Positions 35,917 through 47,690 of a stretch of DNA of 64,000 nt are shown here, piece after piece (positions within the stretch are counted from its first letter, which is position 1; each line of letters begins with the position of its first letter). The position numbers and the translations under genes are program-made. The notes below the pieces were generated by a model that did no database searches, was not told where the DNA came from, and was given only the letters and a program-made list of their open reading frames with translations. This DNA comes from Brugia malayi (taxonomy: Eukaryota; Nematoda; Chromadorea; Rhabditida; Onchocercidae), in NCBI RefSeq assembly GCF_000002995.4, contig NW_025062477.1, positions 4,684,649-4,748,648 of the forward strand. The letters are read 5' to 3'.

Positions 35917-38258
35917 ATGGAATCACATCCTTTTGCACCACCAGCTACAACTTTAACAGCTTTATCCACTTCAGTCCTCGACATTTCCTTTGAATCTACT
36001 ACTGTCTATTATTCTGTTGCACCAATTTCATATGCTATTGATGTAAGCAGTAGTATCCCATATCGCGATGTTATCACAAGCGAAAACAGTGCGCTCAGTC
36101 AACAAATCTCCACATTTTCTACTAATGCATGCTCGAATGTAAGCGGAAATGCGGAAGAACGCTACGATGATATTCTATCGGATATTTGCAATGAATCAAC
36201 AGCGGAAATGTTGCAGTTGCATCGTATCTGTAGCGATTTACAAATTGACACTGCAGCGCAGCAATTGTTATTATCTCCTACTAATATGAAAGTAAACGTT
36301 GCGGCACAGCGGTTGCCATTATCTTCTCTGCAAACGCAAGTTGTAACACAACAGTTACCATCATGTTCTAAGCTACCAGTGAACGTTCCTTCACAACGTT
36401 TGCCATCATCCTCTGCTGTTCAGTCTAGCGTTACGGCACAGCAATTGCTACTACCTTCTAATCAACACGAGAAAATTCCGCTACAGCAGTTGCCTTTATC
36501 TTCTAATTTACATGAAAAAAAAGAAACTCAGTCGTTATCATTGCCTTCTACAAAATCTTTGCAAGGAACCGATGAATTTCAGCAGAATTTATCATTTATT
36601 CATAAAATTCGACTGTTACATGATCAAGCAACACATTATGCTAGATTAGCACAAGATGCTTGGGAAGAAGCTAGAGCGATTGCTTCTTCTTTAAATATGC
36701 CACCGCCATCACTACCAGATGCGGTCGATTTAATGACACATAATTACTTGAAATACCGAAAGCAATGGAATTCACTGAAAACAGTTGAAGAACGAGAAAA
36801 TATTACACCAAATTTATCACAAGCTGGTAATCTAGAAAATCCCGTATCACCATCTCGCTTTCAATCGATTTCCAAATGGGTGAAGCCAACAAGAAGCACT
36901 AGTTCTGTACTGGATCCCAATTTCAATAAATTACCCACAAAAATATCCCGAATAGAGGAAGATTTCTGCAGGAACGCTGATGCAAAATTAATGATAAATT
37001 TAGCTGAAGAAATGGTGAGGAAAATTGTTCAATTTAATAATTTAATATTAATCGACCAAAATGAGCTGAGAAATACCTCAATCACTGGAAGTTTCTCTTT
37101 GTATTTCATTTGAACTCTCAGATATTACAATGGATTTTATCAACTTGTTATACACCTAGCTGATACTCTTAAGCGTTAACGTTATTATTGTTAGCGTAAT
37201 TTTATTTTATTTAAATTTCAAATCAATAAAATCAATGACGATTTAAATTTTCAAATTGAAATAATAATAGTCGAAGATTTCAGGCCGATTCTAGGAACAA
37301 TGTTGCAATGCTAAATTGATATTAAAAATATTTTCAATTTCAGATCGATCAGCAGTTACCAACGACATCGTTGCAACGAAGTTGGTTTATCTTACTTTTT
37401 CTTAATTGAAATAACTATTTTCCACATGTTTATGAAGTAACGGTAGCGAAGAAACGTTGAAGTTACTCGTTTGAGCCGATTGCTTGAAGAAAAAAATTGT
37501 CTGAAAACCTAAAAAATGAATTAATTGATTAAATAAAGGATTAAGAGCAGAAGAGGAAGGAGGGAAAGAGAGAGAGAGAGAGAGAGAGAAATAGCAATCC
37601 AATGGTCCTAGTGCAATCAATAATCGTCAATAATTTCTTTTTTCTTAATCGTTTCAAATTCCTAAAAAAATAACATTTCCGGAATGAAGTGATCGTGTGC
37701 TCCGATTTTAGTTCAATTACAGATTTTTGTTTCTGTTGTTTGTTTATGTGGATTGATTTTACCTCCGAATTAATAAATTTTGATTACGTGGGTACTAATC
37801 CAGTTCAAAAACCAAATTTTAAATATCTGTTTAGAAAATAAAAAACTAAAACATTTGTCTTTTAATTTGCTTATCCAAATGCGAAATTCTGGACATCTTT
37901 TCATTTCAGCCAACCCTATGGAAGGATTACACCTGCCTCACAGGCAGCAAATACCTGGTGAATTAATAAATCCGAACCTGTCAGACATCAGACGCAGTTA
38001 CAATCTACAGCGTATGCAACAACGATTAAACGCTGCCCTTGCAGTTGGGAAAAAAGTAAAACGAAGTATGATAATCTATTAAAATTCTCTGCCTCTTCAA
38101 AGTCAAACGAATTTTCTTGCATAATATCCCTTTTTTAACAAATACCATCAGTTGAGATTTCAAGTTCATTTAAATATATATACATATATGAATATTGATT
38201 GTTTTAGGTCAAAGAAAATAAAGGATGCAAAGTTCGTTCCAGAAGACGACCAGATTGA
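35917..38258 (+). CDS. Gene C: nuclear-receptor N-terminal-region paralogue lacking zinc fingers
   Basis: Exons 35917-37014, 37344-37380, 37910-38055 and 38208-38258 join with consistent phases and give 443 residues. Residues about 112-216 hold seven degenerate repeats of about 15 residues built on QQLPLSS. Residues about 231-285 (QATHYARLAQDAWEEARAIA, NMPPPSLPDAV) match receptor A residues about 205-260 ([31 protein letters not shown]). Exon 1 ends in phase 0 as in A, and exon 2 aligns with the start of A exon 2. No cysteine-rich zinc finger or ligand-binding domain is found; the last exon has only GGATGCAAAGT, reminiscent of the CEGCK exon end. So C may be an N-terminal-domain-only protein or a decaying receptor. 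Its first 255 coding bases lie in the palindrome arm and the rest in the unique spacer. Exon 1 is firm; exons 2-4 are tentative. If exon 2 is not spliced, the frame ends at 37409. Confidence 0.6.
37566..37590. repeat. GA microsatellite in spacer
   Basis: An uninterrupted GA dinucleotide run of about 24 bases lies inside the tentative second intron of gene C. Confidence 0.85.
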
Positions 38259-39312
38259 ATATTGAAAATTACGAATGGGACAATCCCCAAAGAATTAAAC
38301 GTCGAATACATTCCCGTACTGAAATTAGAGTCATTATATGTTTAACACTTCTACTGCAACTTTCCCACCAACAGACATTTTCTTTCCTCCTTTTTCCTAT
38401 TTCACTGCATCATCTTGGTCGATTAATTGTGTGTTGCTGATTTTTTGCAATAATATCTGGAAGCATATATGTTTGTTGTGATACCAGTTAATCTAGTTGA
38501 TTATTACTTACCTACAAAAGCATCAATTTCAGCTTTTAATCTGTCCATACCTAGAAATGATCTCCCTTACTGCTATGCTATGTCATTATGTGATCTGAGA
38601 TCGACCGATAGATTTATTAGAATTTCTACTGGAAACTTTTCACATAAATAGCAATAACAATGAAGCATGTCGCTAGCTTTATCCATTAAATAGTTCGCAA
38701 CGGAAAGCAAAAGGAAATACATGCAGCGTGGCTTGCATATATGTTAATAAATTTTGTAGGACTATTAGTAACGAATACAGTTTTTTTCAGTTTCGTAGGA
38801 AAGATTCACTCAAACATTATTTATTCCTTCTTAATATATTCCAGCGTATCAAAGTTATGAATAATTTTACACTTTGTTTTGACCAACTCTCAGATAAGGC
38901 AAGTGTCAAATATTTGTGGGGATAATTGGTAAATCTGATGATTGGTAAATTCAAAGATGGAATATAAGCCGTATGATGAAGGTATTTTGAGTGATAAATA
39001 GTTGCAAGTGATTCATTTGGATAATGGATTCATTTTCTTTTTGATTTAAAAAAAAAATTGAACTCCCAGAAGAAATGGAGAAGGAAGGTAATATAAATCG
39101 ATGCAGTAAACTTCTTCGCAGATAAAGTGTGAAAAACTTTAATAGGAGTGAAAACTTTATCGAAATCAAGAAAAAAATGAATAGAAATTGTAAATAGCGA
39201 GAAAAATATTTTTAGAAAATATGAATTGGTCAACTGCTTTCACTTCTTGAATTTGTGATACGAACTGCAGAAATTGTGCGATCCATCTGCTGAAGTGATT
39301 GCCCCTTGGAGC
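38259..39312. other. Right part of palindrome spacer
   Basis: About 1 kb of unique AT-rich sequence between the end of gene C and the right arm. Short ORFs (up to about 73 codons) show no recognisable domain. I see no repeat or RNA gene in it. Confidence 0.5.
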
Positions 39313-39567
39313 ATCATCGTAGCGTTCTTCCGCATTTCCGCTTACATTCGAGCATGCATTAGTAGAAAATGTGGAGATTTGTTGACTGAGCGCACTGTTT
39401 TCGCTTGTGATAACATCGCGATATGGGATACTACTGCTTACATCAATAGCATATGAAATTGGTGCAACAGAATAATAGACAGTAGTAGATTCAAAGGAAA
39501 TGTCGAGGACTGAAGTGGATAAAGCTGTTAAAGTTGTAGCTGGTGGTGCAAAAGGATGTGATTCCAT
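39166..39567 (-). pseudogene. Truncated gene C, right copy, fused to unrelated spacer sequence
   Basis: The first 85 codons, down to 39313, are identical to gene C (start MESHPFAPPATTL). At the palindrome edge the frame runs on into unrelated sequence for 48 codons (starting APRGNHF) before a stop at 39166. The repeat region and the conserved N-terminal domain of C are lost. The upstream region is intact, so the fragment may be transcribed, but a functional product is unlikely. Confidence 0.75.
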
Positions 39568-40433
39568 AAATTAAAGATGCTGGCAGAGTGCAAATTGCGG
39601 TTAAAAATAATGTCGTAAGGTTGTTGTAAAATGCAATTTGAATGGTCTGAAAATAAAGAGAGGAGTTTAGTTTTTTTCTTTTTCATAAATTTGATATTTT
39701 CCAATTACTTAATACACCTCTGTTCACTGAAATAAAATGAGTGAGATGTAAATGCAAATGATATTTTGCTACGAATTGTTTAACGATTAAATTATTAATA
39801 TTTCTTCGCGCTTTAGAAATTTTATCCTAGTACTAGTAAGGTCATAACGCTTTTCAAATTTCTACAATTAAGTAAATCATAGTTTACCATTCTTTGAACA
39901 AGCAACTGGGCAAAAATATTGAATGTATAGTCTAAAAAAAAATCATATCTTGCTGAAACAGCACCAAAAAAAGAAAATGATATGATCTAGAGGGAACTAT
40001 TTGGTCAACTGGAGAATTCTGGAATATTATTGCTTATATCAATTTCTTCTTTCTCTCATCACTCGTCTTTTTTTATAATAATTATTATTTCTATGATTTT
40101 TTACAATAGTACTTTTTTACAATAGCTCAAAGATTTTACTCACAATTTTCTCCATAACTCCATAAATTAATCTAAGTAAATTGATCGCTCTGAATGATTG
40201 TCGATGGAATAATAATGCAGCATAGAAAAATCTTAACATCGTTGAATTAAAGCAAAAAGTACACATTGTATAGTTCCAGAATTTCGGGTGTGAAGAAAGC
40301 TCCATGAAACAGAAGCACATTTCCCTGATTATAATCATTTTATTCTTAGAATTTAAAATTAATAACTATTTTCTTCAATCTGGACGAAAGAAATAATTTA
40401 CTAAAAAGTAGGTGCGAAATTCCTCATTCAAAA

Positions 40434-41202
40434 AAAAAAAAATTGATCGGTAAAATATGGTTTATTTACTTTTAGAAACTTGACAAATTTATAATGCTTA
40501 TTGGCTGATTAGATAAAATTTGTAAAATGCGAATACTGCTGATAATTTGATCACCAAATTGGATCGTAAAAAATACATTCTAGAATTCAGTGCATTCACA
40601 TCTCACTCACATTATGCTCAGTAAATAGAGGTGCACTAAGTGATTAGAAAATATTAAATTAAAAATAATAATAAGTCCTTTCTGTACGGTTCAAAATTCT
40701 GGCACATACTTAATAACCATAAGTAATTCAATTTACATCTGATATTATTATAATTTTGAATAAAAATTTTTTGTCTCATTTATTCAAATTTTTGTGGCTA
40801 TCATAAGCGAAAATAATGTACTCAGCGAACAAATCTTTCTACTTTCTGCCGGAATACGAATAAGCAGCAATAATTAAAGAATCCTATGATGATAATCCAT
40901 CGAATATCCGCAATAAATCAAATTACGCTATCATTCAATATCGACAATGATTCGAAAGCACAGAATAGCATTTTCTGTAACCTTCTTAATATATAAACAA
41001 AAATTGCACCATTATCTTTTAATTTACATGCAAAAGTTAAAAGTCAATTGTTGTTATTGCGTTTGACAAAATCATTTCAAACAATGGATGAAATTCAGCA
41101 GAATTTACCATTTCTTCATAAATCACTTCGTTTCTTTTTTTTTTTTTTTTTTTTTTTGAATATGCCACTGTGATCACTATCGGATGCGTACTTAAAATAT
41201 TG
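40434..41202 (+). pseudogene. Antisense diverged gene C fragment, right arm
   Basis: Mirror of 34290-35050. It reads in the + direction here, opposite to the truncated gene C at 39166-39567. Blocks such as GATGAAATTCAGCAGAATTT (41088-41107) match exon 1 of gene C. It is not translatable. Confidence 0.62.
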
Positions 41203-41784
41203 AAAACAATTAACTTCTCGAAAAAAGCTGAAGAGTAGGAGGTATATTGGATTAGACTTGTTAGTAAGAATATAACAATTTCTAAAATAATGTCACTGTT
41301 TGGTAGACAAAAAATGAAAAATCAAATCTCATTTATTGTTATAATTCGTGCTATTATAAATCCAAAAAAGGAAAAATGATCCCGGAAATATTACCATTGT
41401 TGTTTATGAACAAGCTACATTTTGCTTCACTTCTTTTAATTACAAACAGCACATGTTCCATCCCTTAATGTTATATCATAATCCTTACTACAGTATCGAT
41501 CACATATGAACAAAATGATAATATTTTTATTCAAGGTCAACGTTTTTCATCCATAATGCAATTAATTTGCTTGATAATCGACAATCAGTGATGTAGAAAA
41601 ATGCATCCTGATAACATTAGTTATTGCTTACAGCATTTTCATTTCTTCCATTCCATCTATTTTTCTGAAAAATCATTGCTATAGGAATTTTCATAATTAA
41701 ACACATTTGTTGTGTGTTAGTAAAATGACAAAATATTCTTTATTCTAATACATGGCTTATGATAACATCGCGGTATGGAATACT

Positions 41785-43572
41785 TCATCTTTTCGTCATC
41801 GAATTGCAATCAAAACATACCGATAATGGACGCATGCCTACACTAAGACATTTCTTCAGTCGACAAGGTTGACATTTGTTTCGGTTTTCCACATTCACTA
41901 TACAATTACCACCATTATAGCATGTGTATTTCATTTTTTTCTGGATATTTCTTCGAAAAAAACCCTAAATGAATTGTCTAAAAATATTACGCAACCAATT
42001 AGTCATTATTAATAAAAACAAACAATTATTGCTTATTTCTCAGATTTTTCAGAGAAATTTTGTCACAATATGTAATAGCAATGGTTAGACATTAGGAAGA
42101 CATGAAAGAGTACATTCAGAATGTTGGCTTGCCTATTATTCTGCAATACTTTACATCAATTTTAACCAATGAATAAAATCTCTGCGCATTAATTACAATG
42201 CGTACTTTGCATCCTTCACAACTTAATACACCGTAATGATTCCCCGAAGCTTTATCGCCACATACAGCGCATAAATTACTATTTTCTTCATTTGAATACA
42301 TCAAAGAATTTTTGCGGCTTTCACGATCATCCTTCTTCTTATGTAGTGATGGACTAAGCTGAGATGTAGCAGGTAAAACTTGATGCCGTCTATTCACTAA
42401 ATGATTTCTGTTCATGGGAATGTTAAAATTCAAAACTAATTGTCGTGATAATTGTTGTTCGTGAAATCCAGCTGGCATAGTATATGTTATTTGTTGCTCA
42501 GTATTGTTTGTTGCAGCAGAGGAGCTGGGATCTGAATATGATTTCACTTCTTGAAATACTTCTCCTCTGTCCTCTTGATTGGTTTCCTGAAATGATTGTA
42601 TTTATTTTGTTCATTAAATATTTACGGCATTATGCTATTTTCTGATTACACAAAACCAATTAGACTTATTTAATCTCACAAAAAAAAGCTTACTGATATT
42701 GTCACAAGAGAATCGGTAACTGGGAATGGCTGAATCATATTACAGAGATGAAATTTCGAGCCATATGAAGGAGCATTATTGGTTGACGTTTCACCTGAGT
42801 GCATATTGTTAGACATTTCATCAACATATGGTGAAAATTCTGACATCTGATTTGTTGGATATGAAACCGATGGCTTTGATGATAAGTGTTGTTCATTGAA
42901 ATTGGTTTCAAACATTTCATTCCTTGTTGATCGTTTTACATCCAATTCGTTGCAATGTTCCAACGATTGACTTCCACTATCATTTGGTCGTTTCAAATAT
43001 CGATATTCTACCGAAGCACTGGAAGATGTCAACAGTGGATTCACAATAGTTCTGTCCACTGTATTCTCTATTACTGCTGCTTGGCATCCTATTGTGTCAT
43101 TGCTTAACACAATTTGCTGCGAATTAGGCAAAATTAGTGCATCTATAAGTGGCATTGCAGTAGAAGTATGAGTATCTGTGACATCAGATGACATTGAAAC
43201 TGAAGCAGGAATATTGAAGATGACATCGAGATTTGCAGCACTATTTGAACTGCTATCGGCAGTAGAAAGTGGCGCGAAGTCATCCGTTGAATTCTGAATA
43301 AATGTTGATGAACTGTGTTGCAACGGTGTAATTGTCGGCCTCATCCGATCAAAGTCTTCCAAATGATTATTTGAAATATCAATATATGATGATTGGGTTG
43401 TATCAGAAGATAAGTTATCATAATAAGTTGCAGATGAAATAGACAATCGAAATTCCTCCATTCCGCTGTTACTCGTATCATTGATGGTGGCGGCATTCGA
43501 TGTTCCATAGGAAACAGAATGATCCAAATGCTGGGATAGAAAAAAATCCTCCCAGTCAAATTGTTCTGACAT
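41785..43572 (-). CDS. Nuclear hormone receptor B, DNA-binding domain only (right copy)
   Basis: Exons 42694-43572, 42206-42586 and 41785-41964 encode the same 479-residue product as the left copy, with one noted replacement near residue 44 (Ser here, Pro on the left: RLSISSA against RLPISSA). The zinc-finger domain is intact ([40 protein letters not shown]), and the stop lies 12 codons after SVGMRPLS. There is no ligand-binding domain. Downstream toward gene C the remnant hinge and the antisense C fragment follow as in the left arm. That B is intact in both arms, while A is broken in one, argues against random sequencing noise alone, although B simply has fewer changes. Confidence 0.75.
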
Positions 43573-43776
43573 ATTCGATCAGCTTTTTGGGCACTTTTAT
43601 CGACGAGAAGTTATTGTGCACAGCGAGCAGCAACAAACAATTTTCAAAAATGTTGTTTTTGAAAAGAGAATTGAACTAAGCGTTGTAAATTGTGGGAGTG
43701 GACCTCACAAAGATTTTTTTTTGATACGGAAGACCATTGGTCAATAACGAAGTGTTATGTGATGAATGGGAGGATC

Positions 43777-44025
43777 CTATAATTTGAATATCTGAACAAT
43801 CATCAAGTTAATGAAAATATAAATGGCAAAATAACAAAAGGGGATCAAATGGATATTTTGTAAGCCCTCTTCATATCTCTCTTTCTCTTCCTGTGCATAT
43901 AGCGTTTGGGATATTTGTTTCATTTCACACACCTTTTTGCAGTTTACACCGTTTACTGAATCACTGTCTTTAAAATTCGATTTACTAAACAAAGTGGCCT
44001 TACATTGATCGTTTTCATCATTCAT
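43777..44025 (-). CDS. Small hypothetical protein with C-terminal membrane segment (right copy)
   Basis: The mirror of 31467-31715 and identical in sequence: 82 codons with a hydrophilic N-terminal part and a single hydrophobic C-terminal stretch, beginning 13 bases after a TTTTTCAG acceptor and about 200 bases before receptor B. No family is recognised. See the left copy for reservations. Confidence 0.35.
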   Translation of the reverse strand: MNDENDQCKATLFSKSNFKDSDSVNGVNCKKVCEMKQISQTLYAQEEKERYEEGLQNIHLIPFCYFAIYIFINLMIVQIFKL

Positions 44026-47000
44026 TTTTGTTGCTAACCTGAAAAAATCTCAAACTTCTTCAAATGGAAATATCCGTTGACAATAAAACTTTTCAATGTA
44101 ATAAGAAATGAATTGATTCTCTTCAAACTATGGCTGACGCCTAGACAGCTCTTATGGTGCAAGACCTTCAAGCCAGACAGCTGTTAAGTGGAAGGTCAAA
44201 TAAAGTGTGTCTATAAGTAGGATGAACCGATTAGCTTCAGGACAGCCGTCCCAGGATGGTAACTCTGACTTTAAACCCATAAATGGAGCTCGTAACTTTG
44301 CAAAATCATCCAGAATGTTACTCCAAAATAACTTTCAATTAGGTAAGTCAAAAACTGCACGCTTCCATCTATGAGTTGGCTTTGTGATCAAAAACTCAGT
44401 AACCTCCAAATTTGTTAATTTGCCAAAAGATTATTCCAATCGAGTTATCTCCCTACTAATAAGCAACATGTTGTCGTTTGCAGTATATATGCCCGAGCTC
44501 TTCAAACTAATCGCGCGGAAAAAATCACTAATCCTAATCATTTAAAACAGTTCTGTAAATGACAAAATCATAATCTTTAACTTCAATGACAGAGTAAAAC
44601 AGAACTCTGAAGCTGGAGAACAAGTATTGCTAGGCAAACATAGTGTTGCAAACTGCAGCGACAATGGACATCTTCTGATAGAGTTTTGCGCGCAGAGCAA
44701 AAATTAACGATCACAAATAGAATCTTTCAACATAGAGACAGCCTAAGAACGACTTGGATGTATTCTGCATCGGCTCATTGGCTATATCGTAATGCATCAC
44801 AGAAGCAAGCATTTGTCATATTCGAGTTATGATGCTTAGTGCAATTACCACTTTGATGCGAAGCCTAAAAAAAGAAACTAAGAGTGAACAATGTTGAAAT
44901 TACTACTTGCGAATCACTATTAGATTCTTCTCCTAAAATACTTTACCAACTCATTAAAAATAGCACCCAGTAGAACTCGTAGAATTGCTTACGGTTCCCA
45001 TCAAAGAACTTAAAGATCGGTTTGATGTTAACAGTTTACACGCTCATCCATTCTGTTTAGCAAGAAAAACAACTTTTGATCTAGCACATCTTGTACGCTA
45101 GCAAAAATCTCAGAATATCAAGAACAAGTGATGGATCAATCTAATACTCAGTCATTTCCGGATTGTTGCGACCACAGTGAACTCTAAAAGTAGTGCATGG
45201 ACCAATACATTAGATTCATATACCTCTATTCTCAGTCAGTCTCTTCCTTCTCACAAATAAATCTTCCACTGTCAACCGAGTAGTTCAAATCCTTTTGACC
45301 TCTTTTCAATGCCCATCGTTTAATAAAACAGTAAGCACTTCAGTATACTAATCTGCTTCACCGAGCACATAATCTTGAACAAGCAAGCATCATTATTACT
45401 GAGGTCATATTAGAACACAACATAACAATGCTGAACAGATCAAATTTTCAAATGAACATTATTACCTCCTTAAGATTTGCTTCTCTGCAGTGAAACTGGT
45501 CATTGATAACTGCAATAGACGTACCTCAAGAAAGTACGGTGACTCTCTGAAACAGTCCGCTAGCTTTGTTAACAGATTCTATTTCTAGCGTTATTTGAGG
45601 ACGCTATTTAGGATGGGTGTCATGAATGAATTCATGTTTATTCCAAGTTACATGTTGTCATTTACACATGCAGCTTGCAATGAACACAAAATTTGACATT
45701 AGTGATCAAACATCTCTGTGGTTTTGATGACAAAAAATAAAAATTATTCACTACTGAAAGTATATTCTGTTTGTCCGTTGTTTAAACACATTATTAAATT
45801 TTAGATGAGAGATATGTTGAATAATCGAGGTTATTTGTTATGTTCTGAAAATTATAAAAAATGACCAAAGCACAATTACAATACTGAATGATTTCATCAA
45901 AGGGCATTTTAAATTACCGTATCTTTCGTTATGAAAAGTCGCAGATGTACTAAAATAAAAGTGTTTCTGAAATAATTTCAAATTAACGAATAGTAAAATA
46001 ATTTCAATTAAATCCATTTTATTACTTTTCATTAAGCAACTGAAGCAACTGGAGAGGAAATAACTTGGTGAAGGAAACATTGAAGAAATAAATAGAAGAG
46101 GAACTGCAACTCAACAACAACCTTCAGTGTATCTTATGACTGACTACATAAGGTTGATGAGAGCAGCACCTGTGGTACCTGTAGGTGGAGTCTTGCGATT
46201 GGATTGTTTTCACCTCAGGTAGGTCATGGAGATCGATTTCTATCGAAGAGATATTTTTTATATTTCAAGTCCAGTCAACAAATCTCTAACAAACCTTAAA
46301 GATGAAATTCAGTAGCAACCATACGAATTTTGGTTATGCTCTGAAAAAATTCGATTTCTGTAGTTTTATTCAATAATACAGCAATAATAGTGTTTCTTTT
46401 TATTTCATTAAATTCAAAATATGCAACTTATTCAGCAACAGTAATTCGAATCGCTGTAAGATATTCCGGTGAATACGGTGCCTTGGAATCGCTCTTATGC
46501 AATAATTCGTAGGTAGTAGTCAAATGCGTTAAAATTCAAAATAGGAATAAGAATTCAAAATTATTTGCTTTTGAAAAGGTAATATACCACAGTAAAGGCA
46601 GGATATTAAATTCAAGTAAATTAATGAGCATAGTAGTATTTTATGGAATTTAACGGCTTTCATCTATTTCACATAAAAATAAATTTCTCATTAGCCGTGT
46701 AGAATATTCAAGTCAAATGTATTTAGTGCAAATAATATCGCTTACTGTACAGAAATAACAATTTCTGTCCAATTTCAAACATCAATAGCAACATTTTTGT
46801 TTTAATTCGGCCTTCAACGACATTTTTGCAAAATGTTATGAACTTCCGTTGCTTCAAACATTTCCAATGAATTCGTTTTTTTTTTTTTGTTTTTAATTAT
46901 CAATCGATTATTTCAAAGTTAACATTAATTTATTTATCTTTAAAAGACTTTTTCAGTCTACGTTATAATTTCATTGATAAAATTAAATCATTTGTCAATT

Positions 47001-47690
47001 CAGTTCAAATAACAATAGCATCGATTTTCAATTTGTACTAATCCTTCTCAGTCCTTATGTATGTTAAATATTAGAATAAGCAAATAGAAATTACATAATT
47101 CTAATATTATAAATAAGGCTAATAAATCATCACAACATTTATCACAGACCAAAAAAAAAAAAAGTAAAATGAAATAAAAGGGGAAGAGATTATGTGAAAT
47201 TAAAAATTACATAAAATAAGAAACTCTGTCAAAATTAAAACACATTTAAAATAGAATAAGAAAGTCTATTAAAATTAAAATACATATAAAAATTGATACT
47301 TAATACTTAAAATAAGGCTAATATTATGCTATAATTATTGTCTATGGACAACACTTAAAATATGCAAACATACACCCAATCACATACAATAAGCAAGTAG
47401 ATACTTAATACTTCAAATAAGTCTAATATTATTTAATTATTGTCTACGAACAAATTGATATATATTTTTCAATTACAAACAATGCCTTCCATCATACTTC
47501 AACGTTTGCTACCGTACTGATTAAATATTAGTAAGTACATTAGCTTTATTCAAATTCAATACTTCAATCACAAGGAATGTAGGGCAATGTAATTAATCTA
47601 AGATATGATTAGTAAAATAACTGCCTGAAATAGTAGTAAAATAGAACAAAATATTTCCTCCAAATAACTTTGGATCGCTTAGATATTTAG
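44026..47690. other. Intergenic region between receptors A and B, right arm
   Basis: Mirror of 27796-31466. It holds the receptor A 3' UTR with its poly(A) signal (47545-47550, minus strand), a T run near 46880 and the reversed dispersed repeat at about 44250-44610. No gene is supported. Confidence 0.5.

Larger units (their letters stand above)
22380..36171 (+). repeat. Left arm of large inverted duplication
   Basis: This 13.8 kb segment is the near-exact reverse complement of 39313-53105. Paired positions sum to 75484-75494 throughout; for example ORF ends 24389/51096, 31920/43572 and 35917/39567. The small drift comes from homopolymer lengths and a few indels. I noted only about a dozen substitutions, so identity is probably above 99.5%. 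The inner edge falls inside gene C at 36171. The outer edge falls at 22380, just beyond a block that is tandemly duplicated on the other side of the palindrome. Confidence 0.95.
36172..39312. other. Unique spacer of the large inverted duplication
   Basis: These 3141 bases have no mirror copy. The left edge is inside the first exon of gene C (between 36171 and 36172). At the right edge the sequence next to the arm is unrelated. The last shared bases are ATCATCGTAG in + strand orientation at 39313-39322. Confidence 0.9.
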
